NCBI GenBank assembly: GCA_035653615.1
Contig: DASRBN010000001.1
Span: 160,033 to 224,032 of the forward strand
Origin: Ktedonobacteraceae bacterium
Lineage (GTDB): Bacteria > Chloroflexota > Ktedonobacteria > Ktedonobacterales > Ktedonobacteraceae
Direction of reading: 5' to 3'
Length of the DNA: 64,000 bases
Shown: positions 20,698-29,643 of the stretch, piece by piece
Layout: each line of letters begins with the position of its first letter
Position numbering within the stretch: the stretch's first letter is position 1
Notes under the pieces: model-generated
Seen by the model: the letters and a program-made list of their open reading frames with translations, nothing else
Told to the model about the DNA's origin: nothing
Databases searched by the model: none
Position numbers and translations under genes: made by a program

Positions 20698-23571
20698 GTG
20701 AATAACCAGAATATGCCGCCTTCAGCTCAGATCACCATACTAACAGGTCCCCAGGTGGGTACCAGCTTTCAGCTCACTAAATTGACTATGACAATTGGTC
20801 GTGATCCATCCAACGATATTGTCATTACCGATCAGTCTGTCTCTCGCTCCCATGCTCGTATCGTGTATACTCCCTCGGGATGGAGCATTGAGAAACTGGC
20901 GAACAATAACTCCCTCACAGTAAACCAGCGCCAGGTGCAGCAAGCGTTCATTCGTCACAACGACAATATCGGTCTTGGCGGCATTATCTCCTTTCTCTTT
21001 CTTTCAGCCAGCCCGAGTTCTTCTAGTGGAGGGCCTGATGGCGGCTATAGCTTATCCCCTTTCTCTCCTGCTGTGCCGGTACCGGCGCTCACCCCGGCTC
21101 CTGTCCGCAGTTCATCCGCTCCTCTTCCACCCGCGGCCCAGGAGACATTGTTCACGCAGCGAGCACCACAGGATGGCGCTGGCAGCGTCAGCGTTCCCAC
21201 ACTCGAGATCAGCACGAATACCTCACGTGACAGGCAGCGTTTTCAACTCGTCAAGCCCGTCATCTCCATCGGACGCGACCCCAAAAATGATATTGTCATC
21301 AACGAACCCATCGTCTCCGCCTTTCACGCCCAGATCGTCCGCCAGGGAAGCGACCTCGTCCTCGTACATCCGCATCCCCAGGCCCGCCAGCAGCGCACCC
21401 TCAACGGCATGCTCTACCAGGGTCGTCATATTCGCGGGGATGAACAATTCAGCAAAGTCCTCACGCGGGGAGATATCTTCCGCATCGGTGATGAGAATGG
21501 CACGCTTGTGACCCTGGGCTATAATGATGGCAGCGGAGCCTTGCAGGAAGCGCTGCCCGAAATTCACCCCATCGCTTTGGGAGCGCCGGTCATCACCATT
21601 GGCCGCCACTCGGATAATATGGTCGTTCTCAAACATCCCCAGGTTTCGGCGCATCACGCGCGTTTGCAACACATACCCGGTGGCTACCGCATCATCGACC
21701 TGGGCAGCACCAACCATGTCTATGTCAACGGTCAGCGCGTTTCCAGCCAGAACCTCAATCCGAACGACGAGATACGTATTGGCCCGTTCAAGCTCATCTA
21801 TACTGGTACCCAACTTACCCAGGTCGACGAAAGCAACGGCATTCGCATCGATGCGCTGCACCTTAAGAAGACCGGCAACAATGGGACCATCCTGCTCAAC
21901 GATATCTCGCTGGTGATACCACCCAGGAAGTTTGTAGCCGTCGTCGGCGGTTCCGGCGCCGGCAAATCCACCCTGATGGATGCGCTCAATGGACTGCGAC
22001 CCGCCACCGAAGGCAAGGTCCTCTACAACGGCCAGGATTACTACCGCTCGCTGGCCGCCTTCAGCACGCAACTTGGCTACGTGCCGCAGGATGATATCGT
22101 TCATCGCGACCTGACCGTTGAGCGCGCGCTTTACTACGCCGCGAAAATGCGCCTGCCCGAGGATTTCACTGAAGACCAGATTCGCCAGCGTATCAACGAG
22201 GTGCTGGCCGATGTCGAAATGGAGGACCGTCGCAATCTGCTGGTCAGCAAGCTCTCCGGTGGTCAGCGCAAGCGCGTCTCCATCGCCCTGGAATTGCTCG
22301 CCAAACCCAGTATCTTTTTCCTCGATGAACCCACTTCCGGCCTCGATCCCGGCCTTGATCGCAAAATGATGTACCTGCTACGCCGCCTTGCCGACAAGGG
22401 ACACACCATTGTGCTGGTGACGCATGCCACCAATAACATCAATACCTGCGATTATGTCTGCTTCCTGGGCGCCGGTGGCCGCCTGGTCTATTACGGCCCG
22501 CCGGACGAGGCCAAGAAATTCTTCAATAAAAGCGACTTCGCCGAAATTTATGGCGCGCTGGAGCCATCAAAGAATAACCCGAATGTGGCCGAAGAGGCCG
22601 AGAGAAACTTCAAAAACTCGCCTGACTACCAGAAATACGTCGCAGAACCACTACGCATGGGACCCGCCGGCCGTACCAACGTGCTGGGACAGGCAGAACT
22701 GGCAAAGCCTGCCAAACGCGGCGATCCCTGGAAGCAGTTCCGGTTGCTTTCTCTGCGCTATATCGAACTGCTCAAAAATGACACTGGCAACCTGCTCATC
22801 CTGCTATTGCAGGCGCCCATTATCGGCTTCATTTTGTTGCTCATCATCACGAACGCGCTCAAGTCAGGTACCGGTGTTTTTAATAGTGCCAATTTTACTT
22901 CCCTCAACCCTAATGCAGCTGACGCGCAAAAAGTCTTATTCGTAATGGCATTTGCCGCCGTCATGTTCGGCTGCATCAACGGCGCGCGTGAAATTGTCAA
23001 AGAGGCCGCCATCTACCGCCGCGAGCGGGCCGTGAACCTGGGCATCCTGCCGTACATGTTTTCCAAGATTGTTGTGCTGGGCGTCCTGTGCCTCTTCCAG
23101 AGCGCCGTCCTGGTCTTCATGGTCAGCCTGGTTACTCACATGAACTCAAGCATCTTCCTGCCACCGCCTCTGGAACTCTACATCACGCTCGCCCTCACCT
23201 CGCTGGCCGGGTTGATGATCGGCCTGACGGTTTCTGCCGTGGCACCCAATAACGACCGCGCCATGAGTTTTATCCCCATCATCCTCATTCCCCAGGTAAT
23301 CTTCTCAGGCACCATCTTCCCGCTCACCGGCGGCATCATGCAGTTCCTCGGCCTCTTCTTCGCCGTTCGCTGGTCCATGGCCGCGCTAGGCTCAACCATC
23401 GGCTTGAACGACCAGAATATCCTGACCGGCGACAAATTATTAGGAGATAATGCTGTCTATCACAATAGCGCCGGTTATCTTTTTCTCGTCTGGTTCGCCC
23501 TGATTGTGATGGTGGTGGCGCTGGGTTTTGCTATTGCTTATTTCTTGAGGAAGAAAGATGTTCGGGTTTAG
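20698..23571 (+). CDS. ABC exporter of the ABCG/Rv1747 type with three FHA domains
   Basis: 957 residues from the GTG at 20698 (GGTGGGAG, 5 nt); an ATG at 20713 is an alternative. FHA-1 (IGRDPSNDIVITDQSVSRSH), FHA-2 (IGRDPKNDIVINEPIVSAFH) and FHA-3 (IGRHSDNMVVLKHPQVSAHH...GSTNHVYVNG) occupy roughly residues 8-90, 165-275 and 290-375. The ATPase follows with Walker A GGSGAGKST, signature LSGGQRKRVSIA and Walker B IFFLDEPTSGLD. About six TM helices of ABC2 type complete a half-transporter that must dimerise. FHA domains bind phosphothreonine, so export is probably tuned by a Ser/Thr kinase, as for mycobacterial Rv1747 (two FHA domains) and PknF. No kinase is in the window. Substrate unknown. 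It ends in a 4-bp overlap with the convergent SDR gene. Confidence 0.92.
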   Translation: MNNQNMPPSAQITILTGPQVGTSFQLTKLTMTIGRDPSNDIVITDQSVSRSHARIVYTPSGWSIEKLANNNSLTVNQRQVQQAFIRHNDNIGLGGIISFLFLSASPSSSSGGPDGGYSLSPFSPAVPVPALTPAPVRSSSAPLPPAAQETLFTQRAPQDGAGSVSVPTLEISTNTSRDRQRFQLVKPVISIGRDPKNDIVINEPIVSAFHAQIVRQGSDLVLVHPHPQARQQRTLNGMLYQGRHIRGDEQFSKVLTRGDIFRIGDENGTLVTLGYNDGSGALQEALPEIHPIALGAPVITIGRHSDNMVVLKHPQVSAHHARLQHIPGGYRIIDLGSTNHVYVNGQRVSSQNLNPNDEIRIGPFKLIYTGTQLTQVDESNGIRIDALHLKKTGNNGTILLNDISLVIPPRKFVAVVGGSGAGKSTLMDALNGLRPATEGKVLYNGQDYYRSLAAFSTQLGYVPQDDIVHRDLTVERALYYAAKMRLPEDFTEDQIRQRINEVLADVEMEDRRNLLVSKLSGGQRKRVSIALELLAKPSIFFLDEPTSGLDPGLDRKMMYLLRRLADKGHTIVLVTHATNNINTCDYVCFLGAGGRLVYYGPPDEAKKFFNKSDFAEIYGALEPSKNNPNVAEEAERNFKNSPDYQKYVAEPLRMGPAGRTNVLGQAELAKPAKRGDPWKQFRLLSLRYIELLKNDTGNLLILLLQAPIIGFILLLIITNALKSGTGVFNSANFTSLNPNAADAQKVLFVMAFAAVMFGCINGAREIVKEAAIYRRERAVNLGILPYMFSKIVVLGVLCLFQSAVLVFMVSLVTHMNSSIFLPPPLELYITLALTSLAGLMIGLTVSAVAPNNDRAMSFIPIILIPQVIFSGTIFPLTGGIMQFLGLFFAVRWSMAALGSTIGLNDQNILTGDKLLGDNAVYHNSAGYLFLVWFALIVMVVALGFAIAYFLRKKDVRV

Positions 23572-24395
23572 AGCGCCCGTCCACCCGTCACTTCCAGCAC
23601 GATTCCCGAAACATAATTTGATAAGGGTGAAGCCAGGAACAGGATCGGACCAGCCGCTTCCTCCGGTGTGCCAGGACGGCCCAATGGGATGAGCATCGGA
23701 GCGAACTGGCGCATCTGATCGGGTACGCCCAGCGCGATCTGCTCTCCATCGCGCTCGATCTTCTCGGCGCTCTCTTTCGCGGCTGTCAGGCGCGTTTCAA
23801 TGAAGCCGAAGCAGACGCAATTAACCTGCACATTGTAGCGTCCCCACTCCTTAGCCAGCGTTTTCGTCAGTCCCGTAATGCCGGCTTTTGCCGTGGAATA
23901 GTTGACTTGCCCGGCATTACCGTAGACACCCGAAACCGAGGAAACATTGACCACTTTGCGCGGGTTTGCTCGCCCATTGGCCTCCATCTCTTTTTTTGCT
24001 GCTTCACGGATGAACTTTGAAGCCTCGCGCAGAATGCGAAACGGAGCCGTCGTATGCACATCGATCATCGCATACCACTGCTTGTCGCTCATGTTCTGAA
24101 TGACGCCGTCCCACGTATAACCGGCGTTATTGACGATGATATCGATGCCCCCGAAAGTATCCAGCGTCGCACCAATGAGCTGCGCCGGAAACGCCGGATC
24201 GGTCACATCGCCGGCTACGACAATAGCCTTCCCGCCTGCATTGCGAATAGCGGCCGCGGTTTCTTCTGCCGGCGCGGGATCGAGATCACTGACCACGACC
24301 GACGCGCCCTGTTCTCCAAATAATCTGGCGGTAGCCGCGCCAATGCCGCGGCCAGAGCCGGTGATGATAGCTGCTTTGCCATCAAGCATGCCCAT
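23568..24395 (-). CDS. Short-chain dehydrogenase, 3-oxoacyl reductase-like
   Basis: 275 residues from the ATG at 24395, behind AAAGGAG. SDR motifs: [25 protein letters not shown], and Ser-Tyr-Lys in NVSSVSGVYGNAGQVNYSTAKAG. A longer insertion (VCFGFIETRLTAAKESAEKIERDGEQ) is seen after the active site compared with FabG at 17338. It is the third gene of an operon behind two MaoC-type dehydratases, 16 bp after the second, which points to a reductase plus dehydratase pair in fatty-acyl elongation or a related acyl pathway. Confidence 0.88.
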   Translation of the reverse strand: MGMLDGKAAIITGSGRGIGAATARLFGEQGASVVVSDLDPAPAEETAAAIRNAGGKAIVVAGDVTDPAFPAQLIGATLDTFGGIDIIVNNAGYTWDGVIQNMSDKQWYAMIDVHTTAPFRILREASKFIREAAKKEMEANGRANPRKVVNVSSVSGVYGNAGQVNYSTAKAGITGLTKTLAKEWGRYNVQVNCVCFGFIETRLTAAKESAEKIERDGEQIALGVPDQMRQFAPMLIPLGRPGTPEEAAGPILFLASPLSNYVSGIVLEVTGGRAL

Positions 24396-24411
24396 GATAT
24401 GTGTGTCTCCT

Positions 24412-24882
24412 TTATGGTCGGTGTGGCAGCGCCGCCACAAATGTGCCTGTCACTTTGACATCGCCATTTTGATCAACGGCCTGCACTTTTCCGGCGATGC
24501 GTGCCTCGCCATCGGCCTCGTATTTCTCGGTGATCTGGCCGGTGCAGGTGATCTCGTCGCCGATGCGTGTCATGCCGCGGAATCGCACGCCAAATTTGCG
24601 CAGCGCGCCCGGTCCCACATAGTCGCTAAGCAGCTGCCCCACAAAGCCCATAATCAGCATGCCGTGAGCAATAATGCCGCCCGTGCCGACCATTTCTCCA
24701 AACTTGGGATCGGTGTGCAGGGGATTGAAATCGCCGGACGCGCCTGCATAACGCACGAGTTGCAGGTGTGTGACCGGAGCTTTTACCAGCTTCGGCAGGG
24801 CATCGCCTACCTCCACATCTTCATAATAGCGTATGGTTGCTCCCTGGAAACCACCTGTCTTTTCTTGAGCATTGGTCGTCAT
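24412..24882 (-). CDS. MaoC/HadB-like hotdog dehydratase
   Basis: 156 residues. Hydratase-2 motif with the Asp/His pair in YAGASGDFNPLHTDPKFGEMVGTGGIIAHGML, followed by GVRFRGMTRIGDEITCTGQI. Such proteins remove water from 3-hydroxyacyl thioesters as the catalytic subunit of a heterodimer. It lies 18 bp after the 24901-25353 gene, whose product lacks this full motif. The pair mirrors mycobacterial HadA-HadB, whose dimer works in FAS-II elongation. Confidence 0.87.
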   Translation of the reverse strand: MTTNAQEKTGGFQGATIRYYEDVEVGDALPKLVKAPVTHLQLVRYAGASGDFNPLHTDPKFGEMVGTGGIIAHGMLIMGFVGQLLSDYVGPGALRKFGVRFRGMTRIGDEITCTGQITEKYEADGEARIAGKVQAVDQNGDVKVTGTFVAALPHRP

Positions 24883-24900
24883 CGATTACCTCCAGATCTC

Positions 24901-25353
24901 CTATTCGCGCACAACAATCACGGTACGGGCTTTCAATACAGCCTGACCGTGCTGATTCGTATACTGCGTCTCGGTGGTGATGATATCCATCGAGGAGCCG
25001 CCCTGGCCCTGGCGCGATTTGCCATCCACCACGGTCATCACGCCCGTCAGTGTATCGCCTGGATAGACCGGAGCCAGGTATTCATACTCCTCTTCGCCAT
25101 GCAGGATACGCATCACGTTGATGCCCAGGCTTGACAGGTTGCCGCCCATCTTCGCGTTGCCCCAGAACGTGAACGTCGTGGGCGAGGTAGGGTACAACGG
25201 CGTATCAGCATATCCGGCCGCCTGTGCCGCCTCACGACTGAAATAAATCGGATTATCGTCCCCAATAGCGAGGGCCAGTTCACGAATTTTGCCTCGCTCG
25301 ACCTCGATAGTGAATGGGGGAAAGCTGTAACCAATCTTACTTTTATCAAACAT
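24901..25353 (-). CDS. HadA-like MaoC N-terminal family dehydratase subunit
   Basis: 150 residues, FAS1/HadA-type hotdog: GYSFPPFTIEVERGKIRELALAIGDDNPIYFSREAAQAAGY, TPLYPTSPTTFTFWG and LHGEEEYEYLAPVYPGDTLTG. The catalytic Asp-His pair is not complete, as expected for the substrate-holding subunit of a Had heterodimer. RBS AAGGAG 8 nt before the ATG. First gene of the three-gene operon; its promoter must lie in 25354-25450. Confidence 0.85.
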   Translation of the reverse strand: MFDKSKIGYSFPPFTIEVERGKIRELALAIGDDNPIYFSREAAQAAGYADTPLYPTSPTTFTFWGNAKMGGNLSSLGINVMRILHGEEEYEYLAPVYPGDTLTGVMTVVDGKSRQGQGGSSMDIITTETQYTNQHGQAVLKARTVIVVRE

Positions 25354-25459
25354 ACGCGATACTCCTTCTTTGCCGGGTAGGGAAAGTTACAAGTGCATTT
25401 CCACTTGACCTTTACGAGTTTCGTGATATCCTTTCTCCTACCAGCAGGGTCGGACACTT

Positions 25460-25486
25460 TCCCGAACCCGTTTGGATTGAAACACT
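25460..25486. repeat. Short dispersed repeat, copy 1
   Basis: TTTCCCGAACCCG then GGATTGAAAC, shared with 45808-45834. It is in the divergent gap between the Had operon and the thioesterase gene. Confidence 0.5.
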
Positions 25487-25615
25487 AACAACAGTATCTC
25501 GTTTACAAGATGGGATTGTCAAGGGAACGGTAGCTTGCCCTCGTCACATATAATAGAGCATTACCTGCCTGGCACAGCAGGCTTAACATTCAACAAGAAA
25601 GAGGATTACACAAAT

Positions 25616-26083
25616 ATGGATATTTCCAGCGAAGCAATGGTAGCTCATATCAATAGCACGCGCGAAGGATCGGTCTGGGATGTGCTTGATATTCAGCTAG
25701 TCTTGGCCGAAAAAGATAAAGTGGTTGCGACTATGCCCATCGGCCCCAATCATCGCCAGCAGGTCGGCTACCTGCATGGTGGCATTTCGGTAACGCTGGC
25801 CGAGTCGGTAGCATCGCTGGGCACAGTACTGAATATCGACGCCAGCAGGCAGATGGCGTTTGGATTGGAGATCAACGCCAACCACCTGCGGCCCAAACGC
25901 GAAGGACAACTTACGGCCGTCGCAACACCAATACATCGTGGTCGCACCACGCATGTCTGGGACATCAAGATCACTGATGAGAACGACAAACTCGTCTGCG
26001 TGTCTCGCTGCACAGTCGCCGTCGTAGATCGCCCTCCCGATAATCTCAATTCGCTACCCAGGGATATGCCCAGCTTTGGCTGA
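25616..26083 (+). CDS. PaaI-like hotdog thioesterase
   Basis: 155 residues from the ATG at 25616 (RBS AGAGGA, 10 nt). Hotdog thioesterase features: VVATMPIGPNHRQQVGYLHGGISVTLAESVASLGT holds the HGG motif and the catalytic Glu/Ser region, then AFGLEINANHLRPKREGQLTAVATPIHRGRTTHVWDIKI. Members hydrolyse acyl- or aryl-CoA (PaaI, menaquinone-related MenI). It is divergent from the Had operon; a role in acyl-CoA turnover is likely. A TATAAT box lies at 25549-25554 without a good -35. Confidence 0.87.
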   Translation: MDISSEAMVAHINSTREGSVWDVLDIQLVLAEKDKVVATMPIGPNHRQQVGYLHGGISVTLAESVASLGTVLNIDASRQMAFGLEINANHLRPKREGQLTAVATPIHRGRTTHVWDIKITDENDKLVCVSRCTVAVVDRPPDNLNSLPRDMPSFG

Positions 26084-26091
26084 TCGAGTTT

Positions 26092-27729
26092 CTACTCCAT
26101 ATGTCTCCTTTCAAAGTAATACGAGAAATTCCCTGGATAGAGACGCACACGGCCATCCTCGCCGATGGCCAGGATTTTCGTCACGATCTTATCCAGGTAA
26201 TAGCGGTCGTGCGAAACGGTCAGTATGGTGCCGTCGAATTCCTGCAATGCCGCCTCCAGTACCTCGACGGATGCGATGTCCAGGTTGTTCGTCGGCTCGT
26301 CCAGCAGCAGGAAGTTGGCGTCGGTGAGCATCAGCCGCGCCAGTTGCAAGCGACTCTTTTCTCCGCCGCTCAAGCGTTGGATGGGTGTATGGATATCCTG
26401 GTAGGAAAAGAGCAGTCCGCGCAAGAAACTGATGGCCTGCGGTTCATTCATCGCTTTCAGGCGACGAATGAAATCGAGCGGCGTGGTGTCAAATGGCAGC
26501 GTCTCCTGCTCCTGCGCGTAGTAGCCAACAACCACGCTGGCCCCGATTTTCACGGAACCGCTGTCGGCAGGCAGCATACCAAGCATCGTCTTCAGCAGCG
26601 TCGTCTTGCCACTGCCATTGGCTCCCACAATACCGACGCGCTCGCCATAGGTGAGCGTGAAGTCAAACGGCGCGAACAATACGCGCCCATCATAGGACTT
26701 GCTCAAGCCTTTCACTTCCAGCACCTTCTTGCCGCTGCGGTCGGCATCGAGATTTACCTTGATCTTATCGCGTACCAGGATCGGCTTATCCACAGCCTCC
26801 TGCTTCGCCCGCTCAATCCGCTTCACCATATCTTCAGCACGGCCCGCGAACTTGTCGTTCAATTTGGCCCAACCCTTGAGACGATGCATACTGACCTCCA
26901 GGCGTTTGATCTCATCATGCTGTATGGTATACAGTTCGTATTGCTTGAGCAGCCGCCTCTGCCGCTCCTCAAAGTAATAGCTATAGTTACCCGCGTACTC
27001 CGAGATTTTGCCGTCTTCCAGCTCAAAGATTTTCTTGACGGCTCTATCAAGCAACTGCCGGTCGTGAGAGATAATCATCACGGTGCCAGGGTAGCTCTGG
27101 ATGTATTGTTCCAGCCACGCCTTAGCTTCCAGGTCAAGATGATTGTCTGGCTCATCGAGCAGCAGCAAATCTGGCGTTTTAATGAGGATACGCGCCAGGT
27201 TGACGAGTTTCTTTTCACCTCCGCTCAGCATACCCACTTCGATATCGTACCAATCGGGGCCGAAACCCAGGCCGTGCAAAACAGCTTCGACCTTATGTTC
27301 GAGCGTATAGCCGCCCAGGACCTCGAAGCGCTCCTGCGCTCTGCCGTACTCCTCCAGAATGGCGGTAAGGGCTTCCTCGTCCCCGGCGATCTCCGGGTCG
27401 GCCATTTTTGCCTCGAGTTCGCTCAGCATCTCCGGCAGGGCGACGAGTTCCTGCGTCACCTCTGAAACCGCTTCGAAAACGGTCTTATGACTCTGATTAT
27501 GGTCTACCTCCTGCGCAAGATAGCCGATGGTGAGGTTCCGGCGGCGCGAGATCGTACCGCTGGTAGGGTCTTCAAGACCGGCGATCAATTTAAAGAGCGT
27601 CGATTTGCCGCCGCCGTTTTCGCCGACGAGTCCAATGCGCTCACTCTCCATAATTTCCAGGTCGATGTCCCGGAAGATGGGGTTGCCACCATAATCTTTG
27701 CTCACTTTTGAAAAATTGACTAAAAGCAT
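26092..27729 (-). CDS. ABC-F family ATPase
   Basis: 545 residues with two ABC domains and no membrane segment. First: Walker A GENGGGKST, signature LSGGEKKLVNLA, LLLLDEPDNHLD. A charged helical linker (P-site tRNA interaction motif region) includes YYFEERQRRLLKQYELYTIQ. Second: GANGSGKTT, LSGGEKSRLQLA, LLLDEPTNNLD. The end has no Uup-type coiled coil. ABC-F proteins act on the ribosome E site to rescue stalled complexes or give antibiotic resistance; which applies here cannot be told. Its stop faces the thioesterase stop with only 8 bp between. Confidence 0.93.
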   Translation of the reverse strand: MLLVNFSKVSKDYGGNPIFRDIDLEIMESERIGLVGENGGGKSTLFKLIAGLEDPTSGTISRRRNLTIGYLAQEVDHNQSHKTVFEAVSEVTQELVALPEMLSELEAKMADPEIAGDEEALTAILEEYGRAQERFEVLGGYTLEHKVEAVLHGLGFGPDWYDIEVGMLSGGEKKLVNLARILIKTPDLLLLDEPDNHLDLEAKAWLEQYIQSYPGTVMIISHDRQLLDRAVKKIFELEDGKISEYAGNYSYYFEERQRRLLKQYELYTIQHDEIKRLEVSMHRLKGWAKLNDKFAGRAEDMVKRIERAKQEAVDKPILVRDKIKVNLDADRSGKKVLEVKGLSKSYDGRVLFAPFDFTLTYGERVGIVGANGSGKTTLLKTMLGMLPADSGSVKIGASVVVGYYAQEQETLPFDTTPLDFIRRLKAMNEPQAISFLRGLLFSYQDIHTPIQRLSGGEKSRLQLARLMLTDANFLLLDEPTNNLDIASVEVLEAALQEFDGTILTVSHDRYYLDKIVTKILAIGEDGRVRLYPGNFSYYFERRHME

Positions 27730-27927
27730 TGCTCATTCCTTTTCTTTCTGCCTGCATTTTTTTGCGCAGACTGATCATTGACCAGACGACAAATTGGGAA
27801 AAGATGTGCAGCTGAGAAGCTGTTAGCCGGTGACAAAAGCAATGCTTTGGAGAGTATGGTGAGCGTGAGTGTGCTTAGAAGTGTTTGATTGGGGAGAGCA
27901 GTAGACACAAACAATACAGCAAAGACT

Positions 27928-28016
27928 TTCTACTCAAGCTCGCTTGAGTAGAAGCTGCGGTAAGGCATCGGCACCACTTTCCGCCGCATAAGCAAATGTG
28001 CCCGGCTTATGCGGCG
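27928..28016. repeat. Two adjacent inverted repeats in the gap after the ABC-F promoter region
   Basis: TTCTACTCAAGC, TC, GCTTGAGTAGAA (27928-27953) is a 12-bp inverted repeat. CGCCGCATAAGC, 11 nt, GCTTATGCGGCG (27982-28016) is another. They may terminate or regulate an unseen transcript. The rest of 27730-28260 shows no gene. Confidence 0.5.
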
Positions 28017-28260
28017 AAACCATGTGACATGTGTTTATTCGGATGGTCGGCTGCTGCCAGCAAGTACGTGAGCTGGCAGGTGTTCTTCTTGCTCATGCAG
28101 CAATAGTAACATGAGATTGAGGGTAGAGTCAAGGCTTTTTAGTAGTCACAGAGCGACATGAGTTAGCGCACCTTAGCCCATCAGTAGTAATGTTCTCGAC
28201 AGGCCATTTCCGCTCTGCTATACTGCTGGCAGAAAGAAACAATAGGGGGTCTTGTTTGAG

Positions 28261-29181
28261 ATGGCAGGACTATGGGATAGTATCTTGAAGCGCATGGTCA
28301 AAACCTATGCGCAGCACTTTACTGACTGGTTGATGGCGGAAGCCACATTCGTACGCACTTTAAATGTTGAATTACAAAGCCAGCCGCTCTTCGTGGACGC
28401 ATTGATTGAAGTTGCTGCCTATGGAGAGCCTGGACTGTTACTGATCGAGTTTCAGTCGTATCGTGATCCTGAGATGGGGCGGCGCCTGACCGAATATAGC
28501 ATCTCAGCATCTCGTGAACACGATCATTGGGAAGTGTATCCGTATGTGATTTACCTGCGCAAGGTCGGGGAAGTAATTCAATCACCCTATATTCACAGGC
28601 ACCCCGATGGACGCGAAGCGTATCGTTTTTACTTTAACGTGATACAATTATGGGAGATACCGGCCGAGTTCTTCTTTCGCCACGGGTGGTTGGGTTTACT
28701 GCCCCTTGCCATTTTGAGCAAAGGCGGCAAGCAGCCAGCAGTGGTGGAACAGACAATTGAGCAACTGACTGGGGCACAGGAATATGACCTGCTGGCGCTC
28801 ACTCGCTTGCTGGGTGGGCTGGTGTTCAAAGAAGGCACGGACGAAAGCGCATGGTTCAAGAGGAGGTTTCACATGTTCCAGGATATTTTGCGTGAATCTT
28901 GGGTCTATAAAGAAATCGGACAGGAATACTTTGAGGAAGGTCGCGAGGAAGGTCGCGAGGAAGGTCGCGAGGAAGGTCTCATTCGAGGGAGGCAAGATAT
29001 GCTCCTGGGCTACGTCCAGAAAAAATTCCCGGAGATGGCATCGTCTGCTCAACAACAGGTTGAGAAGCTCATGGATGCCCAGGCTTTGCAACTCCTCTTC
29101 TTCAAACTGGTAGACGCTCAAACTGCTGAGGAAGCCAGGCAAATTCTCTTGAACCTGGACCAGAATCACAACCACCACTAA
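28261..29181 (+). CDS. Rpn family PD-(D/E)XK nuclease / DUF4351-like protein
   Basis: 306 residues from the ATG at 28261, 11 nt after AGGGGG; a TTG at 28252 is possible. The nuclease core is seen in PLFVDALIEVAAYGEPGLLLIEFQSYRDPEMGRRLTEYSISASREHDHWEVYPYVIYLR, with ...D...(L)IEFQS as the PD-(D/E)XK active site (Gln replaces Lys, as in many members). The C-terminal part resembles DUF4351 (LLGYVQKKFPEMAS). Between them is EEGREEGREEGREEG, coded by four near-identical 12-bp units at about 28933-28980. Rpn proteins promote RecA-independent recombination in E. coli. It is often mobile or multi-copy. The PPOX gene starts 13 bp downstream. Confidence 0.8.
   Translation: MAGLWDSILKRMVKTYAQHFTDWLMAEATFVRTLNVELQSQPLFVDALIEVAAYGEPGLLLIEFQSYRDPEMGRRLTEYSISASREHDHWEVYPYVIYLRKVGEVIQSPYIHRHPDGREAYRFYFNVIQLWEIPAEFFFRHGWLGLLPLAILSKGGKQPAVVEQTIEQLTGAQEYDLLALTRLLGGLVFKEGTDESAWFKRRFHMFQDILRESWVYKEIGQEYFEEGREEGREEGREEGLIRGRQDMLLGYVQKKFPEMASSAQQQVEKLMDAQALQLLFFKLVDAQTAEEARQILLNLDQNHNHH
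28933..28980 (+). repeat. 12-bp tandem repeat inside the Rpn-like gene
   Basis: GAGGAAGGTCGC occurs three times in a row, then GAGGAAGGTCTC. Each unit adds EEGR or EEGL in frame, so changes in copy number would keep the frame open. Confidence 0.85.
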
Positions 29182-29194
29182 ACTGGAGTCTATA

Positions 29195-29605
29195 ATGTCA
29201 GATCAAATACACCCTAAAAATGCTCATGTTGACCAGCGATTGCGCAGTGATCTCATCATCTGGCTCACGACGGTGCGTCCTGATGGCCGGCCGCATATGG
29301 TAGCCGTGTGGTTTCTCTGGGATGGCGAGCAGTTCCTGATTTTTAGCCAGCCCAATACTCAGAAGGTGCGCAACCTGCGTCATAGCTCGCATGTCACGCT
29401 GGCTCTGGATAATACGGACGGCGGCGAAGATGTGATTGTCATTGACGGCGAGGCCGAGTTACTCACCGACCCGGATATCAATGCGACATTGGCCGCGTAC
29501 AAGCAAAAATATGCCGCGGATTTCAAAGAAATGAACACGACTGCTGAGGAAATGGCGAAGAGCTACTCGCAGGGCATCCGCGTCAGGCCGACGAAATTTT
29601 ATTAG
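29195..29605 (+). CDS. PPOX-class F420-dependent oxidoreductase
   Basis: 136 residues of the split-barrel flavin/F420 family: LIIWLTTVRPDGRPHMVAVWFLWDGEQFLIFSQPNTQKVRNLRHSSHVTLALD. It matches the F420-dependent subgroup related to actinobacterial Rv-type proteins rather than FMN PNPOx. F420 is known from Actinobacteria and Chloroflexota, which fits the host guess. It follows the Rpn-like gene closely but is functionally unrelated. The end (RVRPTKFY) is close to the expected end of the fold. Confidence 0.82.
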   Translation: MSDQIHPKNAHVDQRLRSDLIIWLTTVRPDGRPHMVAVWFLWDGEQFLIFSQPNTQKVRNLRHSSHVTLALDNTDGGEDVIVIDGEAELLTDPDINATLAAYKQKYAADFKEMNTTAEEMAKSYSQGIRVRPTKFY

Positions 29606-29643
29606 AGCTATCTGTTTGCCTTGCGCTCGCCAGGGGGCCAGGG

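Noticed and set aside
26101..27465. Open frame of 454 residues antisense to the ABC-F gene
   Set aside because: Shadow frame of the two-ABC-domain ATPase, which has clear motifs on the other strand.
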